Shown here piece after piece: positions 48,001-57,073 of a stretch of DNA of 64,000 nucleotides. The notes beneath the pieces are model-generated. The model was not told the origin of the DNA. It saw nothing but the letters and a program-made list of their open reading frames with translations, and searched no databases. Position numbers and translations under genes: made by a program. This stretch comes from Beroe forskalii (lineage: Eukaryota > Ctenophora > Nuda > Beroida > Beroidae), in contig WFMF01000008.1 in assembly GCA_011033025.1 (NCBI GenBank), positions 1,245,001 to 1,309,000 of the forward strand. The letters are read 5' to 3'. How positions within the stretch are numbered: position 1 is the stretch's first letter; every line of letters starts with the position of its first letter.

Positions 48001-51000
48001 CTGGAGGTTAACAGTGCCACCTCCCCCTCAGAGGTTAACACTGCCACCTCCCCCCCCTTCTGCGGTTAACGCTGAACCCCCCCCAAAGTTAACACTCCCC
48101 CTTCAGCGGTTAACGCTTCCCCTCAGAGGTTAACCCCCCCCCAGAAGTTAACACTGCCCCCTTCAGCGGTTAACGCTTCCCCCAGAGGTTAACACTGACC
48201 CCCCTCTCAGGAGGTAAACAGTCCCTCCAGAGGTTATCGGCCCCCCTCAGAGGTTAACAGTTCCCCCCAGAAGTTAACACTCCCCCCTCAGAGGTTAACA
48301 CTGCCACCTCCCCCCCCCCCTTCTGCGGTTAACGCTGAACCCCCCAAGAAGTTAACACTCCCCCCTTCAGCGGTTAACGCTTCCCCCTCAGAGGTTAACA
48401 CTGACCCCCCCAGAAGTTAACACTCCCCCCTTCAGCGGTTAACGCTTCCCCTCAGAGGTTAACACTGCCACCTCCTCCCCCCCCTTCTGCGGTTAACGCT
48501 GAACCCCCCACAGTTAACACTCCCCCTTCAGCGGTTAACGCTTCCCCTCAGAGGTTAACACTGACCCCCCCCCAGAAGTTAACACTCCCCCCTTCAGCGG
48601 TTAACGCTGACCCCAACACCAATACCCTGGACACCATCATGGACCTGCTTCGTGGTGCCTTCCCTGACAACATCGTATCTGCGACCTTTGGTAAACACGC
48701 CACTAAGTTTTCTGAGGTAGCGGACACGGACAAAGATGGGAATGATTTGGGGACCACTCACTTGGAAAGATCTCTCAAGGTGGGATGTGATGCAATCATG
48801 GAAATTATTTTTGGCTTCATGAAAATTAGTGAAAAATTAGAAAGTGGTATTAAAAGTTGCATTATGAAAGTTGGGGGAAACTGTGCCATTATTGTTGATT
48901 TTATGCAAACTCCTATGCTCATCGTGCCAAAATGCTCACTTTCCAGTAATTATCATTAACATTTTCCCTTATTTTCAGTTTGTGGACGGTTCGATGAACA
49001 TGATCGGGATCATAGTTTTCAGCATCGTGTGTGGCGTCATCATGTCCCTCCACCCTGAGGAGTCAGCTCCACTCATGAGGGTTAGTGGTCACGTGACATG
49101 AGGGTTAGTGGTCACGTGACATGAGGGTTAGTGGTCACGTGACATGAGGGTTAGTGGTCACGTGACATGAGGGTTAGTGGTCACGTGACATGAGGGCTAG
49201 TGGTCACGTGACATGAGGGTTAGTGGTCACGTGACATGAGGGTGAGTGGTCACGAGACATGAGGGTTAGTGGTCACGTGACATAAGGGTTAGTGGTCCCG
49301 TGACATGAGGGTTAGTGGTCACGTGACATGAGGGTTAGTGGTCACGTGACATGAGGGTTAGTGGTCACGTGACATGAGGTTAGTGGTCACGTGACATGAG
49401 GGTTAGTGGTCACGTGACATGAGGGTTAGTGGTCACGTGACATGAGGGTTAGTGGTCACGTGACATGAGGGTTAGTGGTCACGTGACATGAGGGTTAGTG
49501 GTCACGTGACATGAGGGTTAGTGGTCACGTGACATGAGGGTTAGTGGTCACGTGACATGAGGGTTAGTGGTCACGTGACAGGAGGGTTAGTGGTCACGTG
49601 ACATGAGGGTTAGTGGTCACGTGACATGAGGGTTAGTGGTCACGTGACATGAGGGTTAGTGGTCACGTGACATGAGGGTTAGTGGTCACGTGACATTAAA
49701 CCTTGTAAACTTTGTAAAACCTTGAGACTTCCAAGGCATGTTGCAGGGGCAGTTCGAGCTGCGGTGTGCGCAGTTTTTTTGTGCGTCTTTTGAGTTTGCG
49801 CGACCTATGGACACATGAAGAACATGTCTGTACGCCGCGCAAACTTCAGCCGCGCACACTGCAGTTCAAACTGCCACTGTAATCCTGTGTATTGAGCTGG
49901 GTATCTTCAGACTTTCTGCAGAATACTTAATCCCTTTGAACAATGACGGGTATTCTCCTACGAACAGGGGGCATTCAGTAATTCAATTTCAATTTCTATT
50001 TTAATTAAGTGGTGTTTAGGACTTTAACCTCTTGATAAAATCGCTGTGTTCAATAGCAAGTCTTAGGCGCTAGTGTCATAACGTAACCTTGGAGACTGAT
50101 TCACCAGTATATTTTTCAATGTTTCTGGATCTTTCGAGAATTAAACCAGTGCTACCGGATATATAAAAATCATCTCCATTATTCCAAGATAGAATTATTT
50201 TATTTAATTAATAATTCGGTACCTAACGAGTACTATTTATTTGTGTAACGATATCTGGAGATTTTTTGTTTTAACGCAAGATTTGCAGGTTATCCAGAGT
50301 ATCAACGACTTGACGATGCGACTGGTGTATCTCATTCTCTGGTATTCTCCTATCGGAATCTTCTTCCTTATTGCCGGCCAGTTTGCTGGGGTAAGTCCTG
50401 GTTTGTCCAATGAGAAAACGTGTTTTAGCTTTATCCATCAGACATTGGATGGATCACTGATCAAAATATTCACCGCTTTCTCCTCTCATCACACTACTAC
50501 ACTAGTAACCTGACCTCCACAAGTCACCTCTCACCATTCACCAGTACTTCAAATCTTAGCCCCATTTTCGCCCCTCCCTTTACCAATGACCATCTAAGTT
50601 TGCCGGGAATCGAACCCTGGACCTTTGGGTTGCGTGGCAGAGCCCCTACCATTACACCACTGCCCCTGTGCCCAGGTTGAAGACTTTGGTAAGATGATGC
50701 AGCAGCTGGGTCTCTACATGGGTACTGTGCTCGGGGGTATAGCTATCCACTTCTTCATCGTGCTGCCTACGTTGTACGTGGTATTTACGAGGAAGAACCC
50801 CATACCCTACTACTACAACATGCTGCCCGCTAATTACACTACACAAAGTGTTCTCTTAGAATTATAGTACAAACTGGGAACCAAGATTTCCCTCTGAGGA
50901 TATCCGGCTAGTACATAGTGGGAATTGGTTCAAATAGGTTGATATTGTGATTCTTGTTAATTCATAAATCCTTGGGGCCATTTCACATCTACTGACTCTC

Positions 51001-52267
51001 AGCGATGGCGACTGCGTTCGGCACGGACTCGAGCAGCGCTACGATGCCAGTGACAATGAAGTGCGTGGAGGAGCGCAACATGATCGACAGACGGGTCTCC
51101 AGATTCGTGATTCCAGTGGGGGCGACCATCAACATGGACGGAACAGCGCTCTACGAGGCGGTAAGTGTTTTTAAAACGCTGCAAAAAGACGAAACGTATT
51201 TTTTGGCATAAACTGCCGTTTTTATCGATAATAGCGGAGTGATCCATTGCTTTTTGATGAGCAATGAAAGCATTTTATTTATTCTTACTTTCTCTGATTT
51301 TGTCATTAAATCAGTTTACTTCACATTTGCCACATCATAAGTTTTCTATTTGCTGCGTCTCCCTCAAAGTCAGTCCATTGCTGCGTCTTCCTCATTCCCT
51401 CATTTCAGGTTGCGTGTTTGTTCATTGCTCAAGTCAACGGAATCTCCCTAAACTTTGGCCAAGTTGTCGTCACGGGGCTGACTGCCACTTTAGCTGCTAT
51501 TGGTGCTGCTGGCATTCCATCGGCTGGGCTTGTTACCATGGTTATGGTTCTGAATGCTGTTAATCTACCCACTGACATGATATCAGTTCTCCTCACTATC
51601 GACTGGTAGGGAGCTGTCTTAAATATCTTTCAGTTTCGAAGTGACTGCTGAATTGCTGTTAGATTTTATAGAACCCTCTGACGTTTTCATGCGGGTCTAT
51701 AATATATAGACACTTGCCTGATCGGGTCCATATTGGTTTAGACCCTCGCCCTACGGGCTCGGGCCAAAACAGGATACATCCCTCGGGCTTACGCCCTCGG
51801 GCAGTATCCCAAAATGGACCCGATAGGCGCGTGTCTATGTATTTTATAACACCCTAGTAACTCTGTCGACTGAAACGCCCCCCCTTACTTTGTGCCTCAC
51901 TGCTTACCCACTTTATCAGGTTCCTGGATAGATTCAGGACCATAACCAACGTGATGGGGGATGCTTTGGGGTGCGCCATTGTTCAGAAGATGTGTGAGAA
52001 TGAGCTCAGGGAAATGGATCTGGAGAAAGAGGCCCAGGTGAGCTGCTCCTTTGCAAAGTTATTCTGCGAGATCAATATTCTTTATAGGGCTCAGTAACGA
52101 TTAAAGGGTTTGAAACGAAAATTATATAGGGTTAAGTATTAGTAAGGGTAGTAACGAGAAACGGGTTTAATTTCTAATTCTTATGAGCTACTGATATGAA
52201 ATTGTTTCAGGAGGACGGCCCCGGGCAAACTGACCCGTTACTGAACGATGTAGTGTCTTCCTTGTAG
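35856..52267 (+). CDS. SLC1A: SLC1 family acidic amino-acid transporter (EAAT-type), nine exons, 5' partial
   Basis: Sodium-driven glutamate/aspartate transporter of the plasma membrane. Exons: 35,856-36,020, 36,376-36,504, 48,598-48,779, 48,979-49,080, 50,289-50,390, 50,676-50,847, 51,003-51,160, 51,409-51,605, 51,920-52,037 and a terminal exon 52,211-52,267. Visible family motifs in order: [19 protein letters not shown] (helix 2), YYMTTT, the TSSSAT-like hairpin HP1 as [22 protein letters not shown] (sodium/substrate site, helix 7), [16 protein letters not shown] (HP2), and DRFRT in helix 8. The Arg in DRFRT is the residue that distinguishes acidic-substrate carriers from ASCT neutral ones, so glutamate/aspartate transport is likely. 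Helix 1 exons are missing upstream. The C-terminus ends SSL, a possible class I PDZ ligand. The second intron (12 kb) contains opposite-strand Ly6-like genes. Confidence 0.9.
36026..36176 (+). repeat. (ACAT)n microsatellite just after a 5' splice site
   Basis: About 37 ACAT units beginning 5 bp after the exon's GTAAGT. Confidence 0.95.
36376..36504 (+). CDS. SLC1A: SLC1 exon, helix 3
   Basis: Acceptor CCTCCAG, donor GTAAGA. Encodes [15 protein letters not shown] and [16 protein letters not shown]. The exon itself begins GTAAGATA, so intron start and exon start share GGTAAG. Confidence 0.9.
36845..36992. mobile_element. Palindromic MITE 'GCGCGGC', copy in unit A
   Basis: About 145 bp: CAGTTCGAACTG start, TGCGCGGCTTAAATTTGCGC, central ACATGTTATTTTCACATCT, CGCGCAAACTCAAGCCGCGC, CAGTTTGAACTGCC end. 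Other copies: 45,070-45,190 and 49,746-49,882; a solo half near 33,010-33,080. Confidence 0.7.
37378..37863 (+). repeat. Pyrimidine tract (CTTCT, CCT repeats), unit A
   Basis: About 485 bp of CTTCTC then CTC-CTC repeats. On the Ly6 gene strand it is a GAG/GGA purine tract directly after the stop codon, where the 3' UTR would be. Confidence 0.95.
38700..40735. repeat. About 20-bp subrepeat array, left block
   Basis: TACGACACTTCATCTCAGGG with variants (ACTGCGACATTTCATCTCAG). Orientation is forward to about 39,745, then mixed, then reverse from about 39,976 to 40,735, so the block itself folds back. Confidence 0.9.
41473..41935. repeat. About 20-bp subrepeat array, right block
   Basis: The same unit in reverse (CCTGAGATGAAGTGTCGTAC), shorter than the left block. 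Confidence 0.9.
42324..42957. mobile_element. Palindromic element nested in the right foldback arm
   Basis: Interrupts TACAATAA...CATTACCGCTCTTCCCC, which is continuous in the left arm at about 38,298-38,322. Ends GGGCGTTTCATAATTTCCCA and a complementary TTTGGGAAATGCGTGCC. The interior is a palindrome centred near 42,665 (TATGCCCATATATGGGCAT twice). TAATA-like bases are duplicated at the borders. Confidence 0.7.
43350..43487 (-). CDS. Ly6-like copy A, exon 1
   Basis: 46 codons: signal peptide, LKCYTG start of the mature domain, ending CTTY before a GTAACC donor. Same length as exon 1 of copy B. Confidence 0.65.
43680..43895 (-). mobile_element. tRNA-derived SINE
   Basis: On the minus strand the head has an A box (TAGCGCAGTGGTTAAGG) and a B box (GGTTCGATTCC), followed by a body not found in tRNAs. 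The acceptor stem does not pair well, so it is a SINE rather than a tRNA gene. Lies upstream of copy A exon 1. Confidence 0.6.
45070..45190. mobile_element. Palindromic MITE 'GCGCGGC', copy in unit B
   Basis: The same element as at 36,845, duplicated with the unit; slightly eroded ends. Confidence 0.65.
45648..46130 (+). repeat. Pyrimidine tract, unit B
   Basis: About 480 bp of CTC-CTC and CCA repeats at the same position relative to the Ly6 gene as 37,378-37,863, but with a different internal pattern. Confidence 0.95.
46140..46709 (-). CDS. Ly6/uPAR-like GPI-anchored protein, copy B
   Basis: Two exons, 46,709-46,572 (46 codons) and 46,349-46,140 (69 codons plus TAG), joined in phase 0 across a 222-bp intron (donor GTATCC, acceptor ACGCAG). 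The protein is 115 residues: signal peptide ([16 protein letters not shown]), mature start LKCYVG, cysteines spaced as in Ly6 domains, the [11 protein letters not shown]-terminal signature, and a hydrophobic tail ([15 protein letters not shown]) typical of GPI attachment. It would sit on the outer face of the plasma membrane. Lies antisense within an SLC1 intron. About 480 bp of purine tract follows the stop codon. Family assignment by Cys pattern; function unknown. Confidence 0.7.
47732..47904. other. Spacer, nothing recognised
   Basis: Unique sequence between the duplicated Ly6 unit and the minisatellite before the next SLC1 exon. Confidence 0.3.
47905..48597 (+). repeat. GGTTAAC minisatellite made of 3' splice sites
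   Basis: About 30 units of 19-24 bp: C-rich run, CAG, then (A/C)GGTTAACGCT or AGAGGTTAACACTG. The last unit is the real border: CCCCTTCAG before CGGTTAACGCTGACCCC, whose first bases are coding. Confidence 0.9.
48598..48779 (+). CDS. SLC1A: SLC1 exon, extracellular loop region
   Basis: Donor GTGGGA. Encodes [19 protein letters not shown] and a polar, acidic loop. The two-base start completes a codon from the previous exon (phase 1), which fixes this acceptor among the many in the array. Confidence 0.85.
48979..49080 (+). CDS. SLC1A: SLC1 exon, helix 4c/5 region
   Basis: 34 codons, phase 0 at both ends. Acceptor ATTTTCAG, donor GTTAGT. Encodes [19 protein letters not shown]. Confidence 0.9.
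49081..49695 (+). repeat. 23-bp minisatellite made of 5' splice sites
   Basis: About 27 copies of GTTAGTGGTCACGTGACATG plus AGG. Each copy repeats the exon end (ATGAGG) and the donor (GTTAGT). The unit also holds the palindrome GTCACGTGAC (E-box CACGTG). Confidence 0.95.
49746..49882. mobile_element. Palindromic MITE 'GCGCGGC', third copy
   Basis: Starts GCAGTTCGAGCTGCGG, ends GCAGTTCAAACTGCC; the internal GCGCGAC/CGCGCAAAC pairs as in the other copies. Confidence 0.65.
50289..50390 (+). CDS. SLC1A: SLC1 exon, helix 5/6
   Basis: 34 codons, phase 0. Acceptor TTTGCAG, donor GTAAGT. Encodes [20 protein letters not shown] and [10 protein letters not shown]. Confidence 0.9.
50512..50672 (-). mobile_element. 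tRNA-derived SINE abutting a splice acceptor
   Basis: Minus-strand A box (AGTGGTGTAATGGTAGG) and B box (GGTTCGATTCC) lie 3 bp before the CAG of the next SLC1 exon. The tRNA head end thus supplies the pyrimidine tract (CACTGCCCCTGTGCCCAG). Confidence 0.55.
50676..50847 (+). CDS. SLC1A: SLC1 exon, helix 6 to HP1
   Basis: Encodes [39 protein letters not shown] and [11 protein letters not shown] donor at 50,848 (GTGTTC) keeps frame but inserts about seven residues compared with the family. A border after 50,829 would give the family length but has no GT. The end is therefore uncertain. Confidence 0.75.
51003..51160 (+). CDS. SLC1A: SLC1 exon, HP1 and helix 7
   Basis: Acceptor CTCTCAG, donor GTAAGT. 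Encodes [33 protein letters not shown] (helix 7 motif NMDGT). Confidence 0.9.
51409..51605 (+). CDS. SLC1A: SLC1 exon, HP2
   Basis: Acceptor ATTTCAG, donor GTAGGG. Encodes [16 protein letters not shown] and the HP2 hairpin [18 protein letters not shown]. Confidence 0.9.
51670..51850. mobile_element. Palindromic element in an SLC1 intron
   Basis: Outer inverted words ATATAGACAC...GTGTCTAT and GGGTCCATATTGG / CCAAAATGGACCC; inside, CTCGCCCTACGGGCTCGGGC and CTCGGGCTTACGCCCTCGGG. About 180 bp. Confidence 0.55.
51920..52037 (+). CDS. SLC1A: SLC1 exon, helix 8
   Basis: Acceptor TATCAG, donor GTGAGC. Encodes [17 protein letters not shown], with the Arg that binds the side-chain carboxylate of acidic substrates in this family. 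Confidence 0.9.
52211..52267 (+). CDS. SLC1A: SLC1 terminal exon
   Basis: Acceptor TTTCAG, phase 0; [18 protein letters not shown] then TAG. Confidence 0.8.
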   Translation, partial: EDGPGQTDPLLNDVVSSL

Positions 52268-53044
52268 GAGCCAAGGTTCAGAGAGCGCTCAGCTTCTTTC
52301 TCTCTAATTGAGCTGATTCCGACAAATATCATCGGTTCAAGACATTAGGATTGGACAAGGAACACATCTCTATGTGATTTATTATTCCGGTTAAATTTTA
52401 AAGGACCGCTACGATCTCAATGATTTATTATTCCGTTAAAAGGATTTAAAGGAAGCTGCAATCTGTCTGACATCTGTACCAACTGCCATTAATTCATCGA
52501 ACTGTCTATCAGCTTTTTTAGCATTGTTTATCTTTCTAGTGCCAAATGCTGACTGCTACTGCTAAAGCCACCCTCGACTGTTTTGAGCATATTGTTAGAG
52601 CGAACTGGGCACAAATCATGCGTCTCACCTGACAACCTTCATCATTACTAACTTACTACTACTGCAAGTTTTACTAATTTGACAAGTTGACTAGAAATCG
52701 AAAGCCGGTATTTATCGCGGTGTTTCATGCGATATCGCAAAATTTAGACTTACTGCTAACCGCGACAAACCGCAAAATTGACAGATTTTCGTGATAAATC
52801 GCGGCAGTGACAGCCGCTGAATCACCGCGATTTTTAGCATTTATTATATTTATAATTTTCGTGATTTAGCTTAGTACTCTTTGCCGCGGTCCTTGATCAT
52901 TGCTGCAACTGCAAGTGCAAATCAAGAATCGTTGTTCTACATCTATTAGTTCTAACTCGATCTCGAGACTCAAGTTATTAGGTGTATATTTATGGATTTG
53001 AGTTTGTACATAAGAATTTATAACATTCATTCAGCATAACTGTG
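52268..53044. other. Downstream flank of SLC1, no gene seen
   Basis: Probably 3' UTR and spacer. AT-rich with CCGCGATTT/AAATCGCGG-type inverted words at 52,700-52,880. Confidence 0.4.
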
Positions 53045-53232
53045 GTGTCTCGACCTTTTGAGGCGCGGTGTATTACGCCGCGCGTGGCAACGCGCCAATG
53101 TGCTTTGCTGCGTTTTTACATTTAGTTTTACAGTAGCACGCTGTAAGTGTAACGCACCACAAAAACTACCCACAATGCATGATGCAACCCAAGCGCGACG
53201 CCACTACGCCGCGCCTCAAAAAGTCAAGACTA
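53045..53232. mobile_element. Palindromic MITE with GAGGCGCGG ends
   Basis: CTCGACCTTTTGAGGCGCGG at the left, complement GCCGCGCCTCAAAAAGTCAA at the right; about 185 bp. Confidence 0.6.
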
Positions 53233-53517
53233 TTGACCAGGCTGCATGGAATATAAGTGATATCATCATATCGTATTCAAATTCAATATCAATCATATGT
53301 GAATTTGAAAAAGAATTGGAATGAAAATGCCAATGTAAAATTTAAATCCACATTTTACTTTTTTTCAATTTCTTAATGATAATCAATTGTTATTGCTGAT
53401 TTTCTCAAAGCTGATCTGAAATTTGTTCATGTTGCCAGACTCCAGGTGCGGTGTTCGACTTCGATACGGATAAAGATACCACGACATAAAAAAGCGTTCC
53501 TATAAGTATAACTAAAA

Positions 53518-54345
53518 GCCCGCATAGGTGCACGTGTACGCGCCGCTTCCTAAGCTAAGCCCGCATAGGTGTGCGTTGCTAAACACGTATATCCCTGTCT
53601 GCGTTGCGCGGCGCGCTTCCTCAGAATTAGTCCCGCAGGGAAGCGCCGCGCGCGTACACACACCTATGCGGGCTTTGGAAAGGTGGGCGTACGCGCGCCG
53701 CGCAACTCAAACAAGCGTATAGTCTAACGGTTGCCCTAACCAGGACCCTGGTTACGCGCACGGAGTGCGCGGCGCGACACCCCTGGTTAGGGGAATCTAA
53801 CGGGCGCGCCGCGTAAAACGCGCGACGCCCCTGGTTAGGGGAACTAATCACGTATATCTTGCTAAACACGTGTATCCCTGTTTGCGTTGCGCGGCGCGCT
53901 TCCTCAGAACATGAACAGGGAAGCGCGCGGCTTACTCCATGTTACGGAGCCTTATTTTGCGCGCGCAAGCGCGCCTCTTCTAGTTCTACGAAAAGCGCGC
54001 GCAAGTGCGAACAAACAGGGACACGTAACATGTAACATGTGGTAACGCGCTGCGCGTACACACACACTTATGCGTTCCTAAGCCCGCATAGGTGTGCGTA
54101 CGCGCGCCGCGCTACCCTACGGGAAGCGCGCCGCGCAACGCAGACAGGGATATACGTGTTTAGCAAACTTATGCGGCTTCCGTAGCTGTAGAAAAGCGCG
54201 CGGTGCGTTTGCTAAACACGGCCTTGTCAGACGTTGTCTGACCCTTCGGCGGGCGCGCGCGCGTCTGACAAACACGGCGCGTTTGCGAAACGACGTTTTT
54301 TAGCGTTTGCCGCGCCGCGCACTCCGTCTTGGTTAGGCCTAATAA
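53518..54345. repeat. Cluster of GCGCGC-rich palindromic repeats
   Basis: Recurrent words: CCCGCATAGGTGTGCGTACG, ACACGTATATCCCTGTCTGC, GCGCGGCGCGCTTCC, in both orientations, plus AACCAGGG/CCCTGGTTAGGGG pairs. A short related copy sits at 57,945-58,050 in an intron of the next gene. Nested fragments of one palindromic family. Confidence 0.65.
54221..54271. repeat. Truncated copy of the 34,466 hairpin
   Basis: CTTGTCAGACGTTGTCTGAC followed by CCTTCGGCGGGCGCGCGCGC, then TCTGACAA; the right arm is shortened. Confidence 0.6.
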
Positions 54346-56264
54346 AAAATTATTATTAGGGCAACCTCGCGCGCGGCGCAACGTTCCACATTTGGACGTC
54401 ACTGATGCGTCTGATAGCCATCCAGTCAGAAGAATTAGACGGGCAACGTCCGTCGATTCCATTTCCATACGTGGCTCACAGGTGACAGGGCAGGCTGTTT
54501 ATGACAGGAATGAGGCGGTGAGCTGCGCACGATTATAATACAACGTGCATGAAAAAAGCCATGGCTGTTTAACTTTATGAGTTCGACACGTCCCTGTTAA
54601 CCTCAAGTTTCAAGATCGAAGATGAACGAGACGAGAATTGAAACAAAATTTAAATATTCCTGGAAAATTCAATATGATTGAATAAATTAATAAAACAGGC
54701 TCAAAATCAAATACTGGATATTCATATCGACGTGGTTAATAATACGAGATATACCTTTTAAGGCTTAACTTACAAAAGGAAAAGCATCATTCATAACTAC
54801 TTTACTAGCTTGAAACCTCAAAAAATTTCAGTCTCATAAAATAAATTATCATTGATCGTTATCACTGTGCAGCCACATCCCTGTTCCACTTTCTGTCTCA
54901 GTTTGCGTTGTTAAAAAAGTTTTTATTATGTTTTTTTCAAGACAATTGAATTAAAGTATTGATTTGACATGAACACAACGCTTACGGAGACATGAAACAA
55001 TGTTTATAGTAACACAAAACCTATTAGTATTACTTATGTCAATGTGTGCACCTGGATCGATCGATGAAACGCACAAAAAAGCGACAGGAATTCTATGAAG
55101 GGTCAATTGCACGCACTGCACTGTAATTGTAAAATGCATGTCGCGTCTTTAACGATCCCTTCATTGATCGATGCATCTGGGTTATCTGTATCATAAGCAG
55201 CTGCTATTTGAAAATCGTTTGCGGAGTCAAACTGTGAGAAGTGAGAACTGAGCAATCGGCTGTGGGTCGGGCTCTGATTGGTCACTGGCTGTGAGCTCGG
55301 CGGTTATGCTTCATAACTGATAACCCCGAGAATAACTTTAAAACGCCTCGCCAAGACATGGTTATAGAATGAGCTTTCTGGTTAGTGGCCACAAATAATC
55401 ATTATTTATGAACAAATAGGTACATCGTTATCTAGTAGTAGTAGTATTTACATCTTTTACACACAAGTTTAATTCTGAAACACTAAAATGGTTATGTTCG
55501 GAAAATAGGGCAGCGCACAAAAACTGGTAGTCTTCTGATTGTTACACTGTGACTGGTTTCAAAAATAAAATTCGTCGCTATCAACTAGGCATTTGGCAAC
55601 CACTAATTTAGTAATTTGTGCGCAGCCTTTTTCTAGTTGCAAATTATCTCAATACACAAATACTCATATCATACAGAAGAACTATACAACTAGATCTAAG
55701 ATTCAAAACATAATAACCAGCATCGAGAATGAGAAAAGTGCAAAATTAAATTATCTGTTTATCAAATAGTAAAAATTCAATAAAAACGTTTGATTCTGCC
55801 ATAAATAATAGCTTAAATAACGGTTAAAAAGACACGTTTCTCTGATACATCAAATACAAACTGAATCTTGGAGAGTATGAGAGTTACAATAGTGCGCAGT
55901 TGTCATTTGAAGATTTGAGAACATGATTGACAAAAAATCTGAACAAGCTGAAAACGAGCCATATATCGTAAATCGCAGGTCAGTAAATAGTAGCAGATTT
56001 CCAGGAAAAGGAATCAGGAATCATAATCGCCAATCGAAGCTAGGATTAGACTCTGCATTGGCATAACTTGAAACAACAGGGGGTACCCATCTCTGGATTA
56101 GGATACTAGAAGGGGCGATACGTCCTATTTCTGAAGTGAATAACACTGAAACCACAGTAACAGGAGCATTGAGCAATTGCGACTGGATTCCAGGACAGTA
56201 AGAAGAGTGTTTGGATTCCAGGACAGTGAGAAGAGTGCATGGATTCCATGACAATTGACAGTGA
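54346..56264. other. No gene called
   Basis: About 1.9 kb. A frame around 54,385-54,482 (RRIRRATSVDSISIRGS, then a GTGACA donor) could be an isolated plus-strand exon, but no partner exon was found. The rest is AT-rich. Confidence 0.35.
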
Positions 56265-57073
56265 GAAGAGTGCCAACTGACTCATGACGAGGCTGCAGGA
56301 GAGTGTCTACTGACTCATGACGAGGCTGCAGGAGAGTGCCTACTGACTCATGACGAGGCTGCAGGAGAGTGGCTACTGACTCATGACGAGGCTGCAGGAG
56401 AGTGCCTACTGACTCATGACGAGGCTGCAGGAGAGTGCCTACTGACTCATGACGAGGCTGCAGGAGAGTGCCTACTGACTCATGACGAGGCTGCAGGAGA
56501 GTGCCTACTGACTCATGACGAGGCTGCAGGAGAGTGTCTACTGACTCATGACGAGGCTGCAGGAGAGTGCCTACTGACTCATGACGAGGCTGCAGGAGAG
56601 TGTCTACTGACTCATGACGAGGCTGCAGGAGAGTGCCTACTGACTCATGACGAGGCTGCAGGAGAGTGCCTACTGACTCATGACGAGGCTGGAGGAGAGT
56701 GCCTACTGACTCATGACGAGGCTGCAGGAGAGTGCCTACTGACTCATGACGAGGCTGCAGGAGAGTGCCTACTGACTCATGACGAGGCTGCAGGAGAGTG
56801 CCTACTGACTCATGACGAGGCTGCAGGAGAGTGCCTACTGACTCATGACGAGGCTGCAGGAGAGTGCCTACTGACTCATGACGAGGCTGCAGGAGAGTGC
56901 CTAACTGCCTACTGACTCATGACGAGGCTGCAGGAGAGTGCCTACTGACTCATGACGAGGCTGCAGGAGAGTGGCTACTGACTCATGACGAGGCTGCAGG
57001 AGAGTGCCTACTGACTCATGACGAGGCTGCAGGAGAGTGCCTACTGACTCATGACGAGGCTGCAGGAGAGTGC
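56265..57073. repeat. 33-bp minisatellite duplicating a stop codon
   Basis: About 25 units of CTGACTCATGACGAGGCTGC plus AGGAGAGTGCCTA. On the minus strand each unit reads CTCGTCATGAGTCAGTAG, the last codons and stop of the adjacent gene. The coding copy is at 57,074-57,095. Confidence 0.95.

Larger units (their letters stand above)
36505..48597 (+). other. Second SLC1 intron with nested genes
   Basis: 12.1 kb containing a tandem duplication (unit A about 36,737-44,977, unit B about 44,978-47,731). Each unit has a minus-strand Ly6-like gene; unit A is enlarged by the foldback element. Confidence 0.8.

Noticed and set aside
49081-49695. Regulatory array of E-boxes (CACGTG)
   Set aside because: The motif is repeated because the 23-bp unit is repeated; the unit borders coincide with the splice donor, which explains it better.
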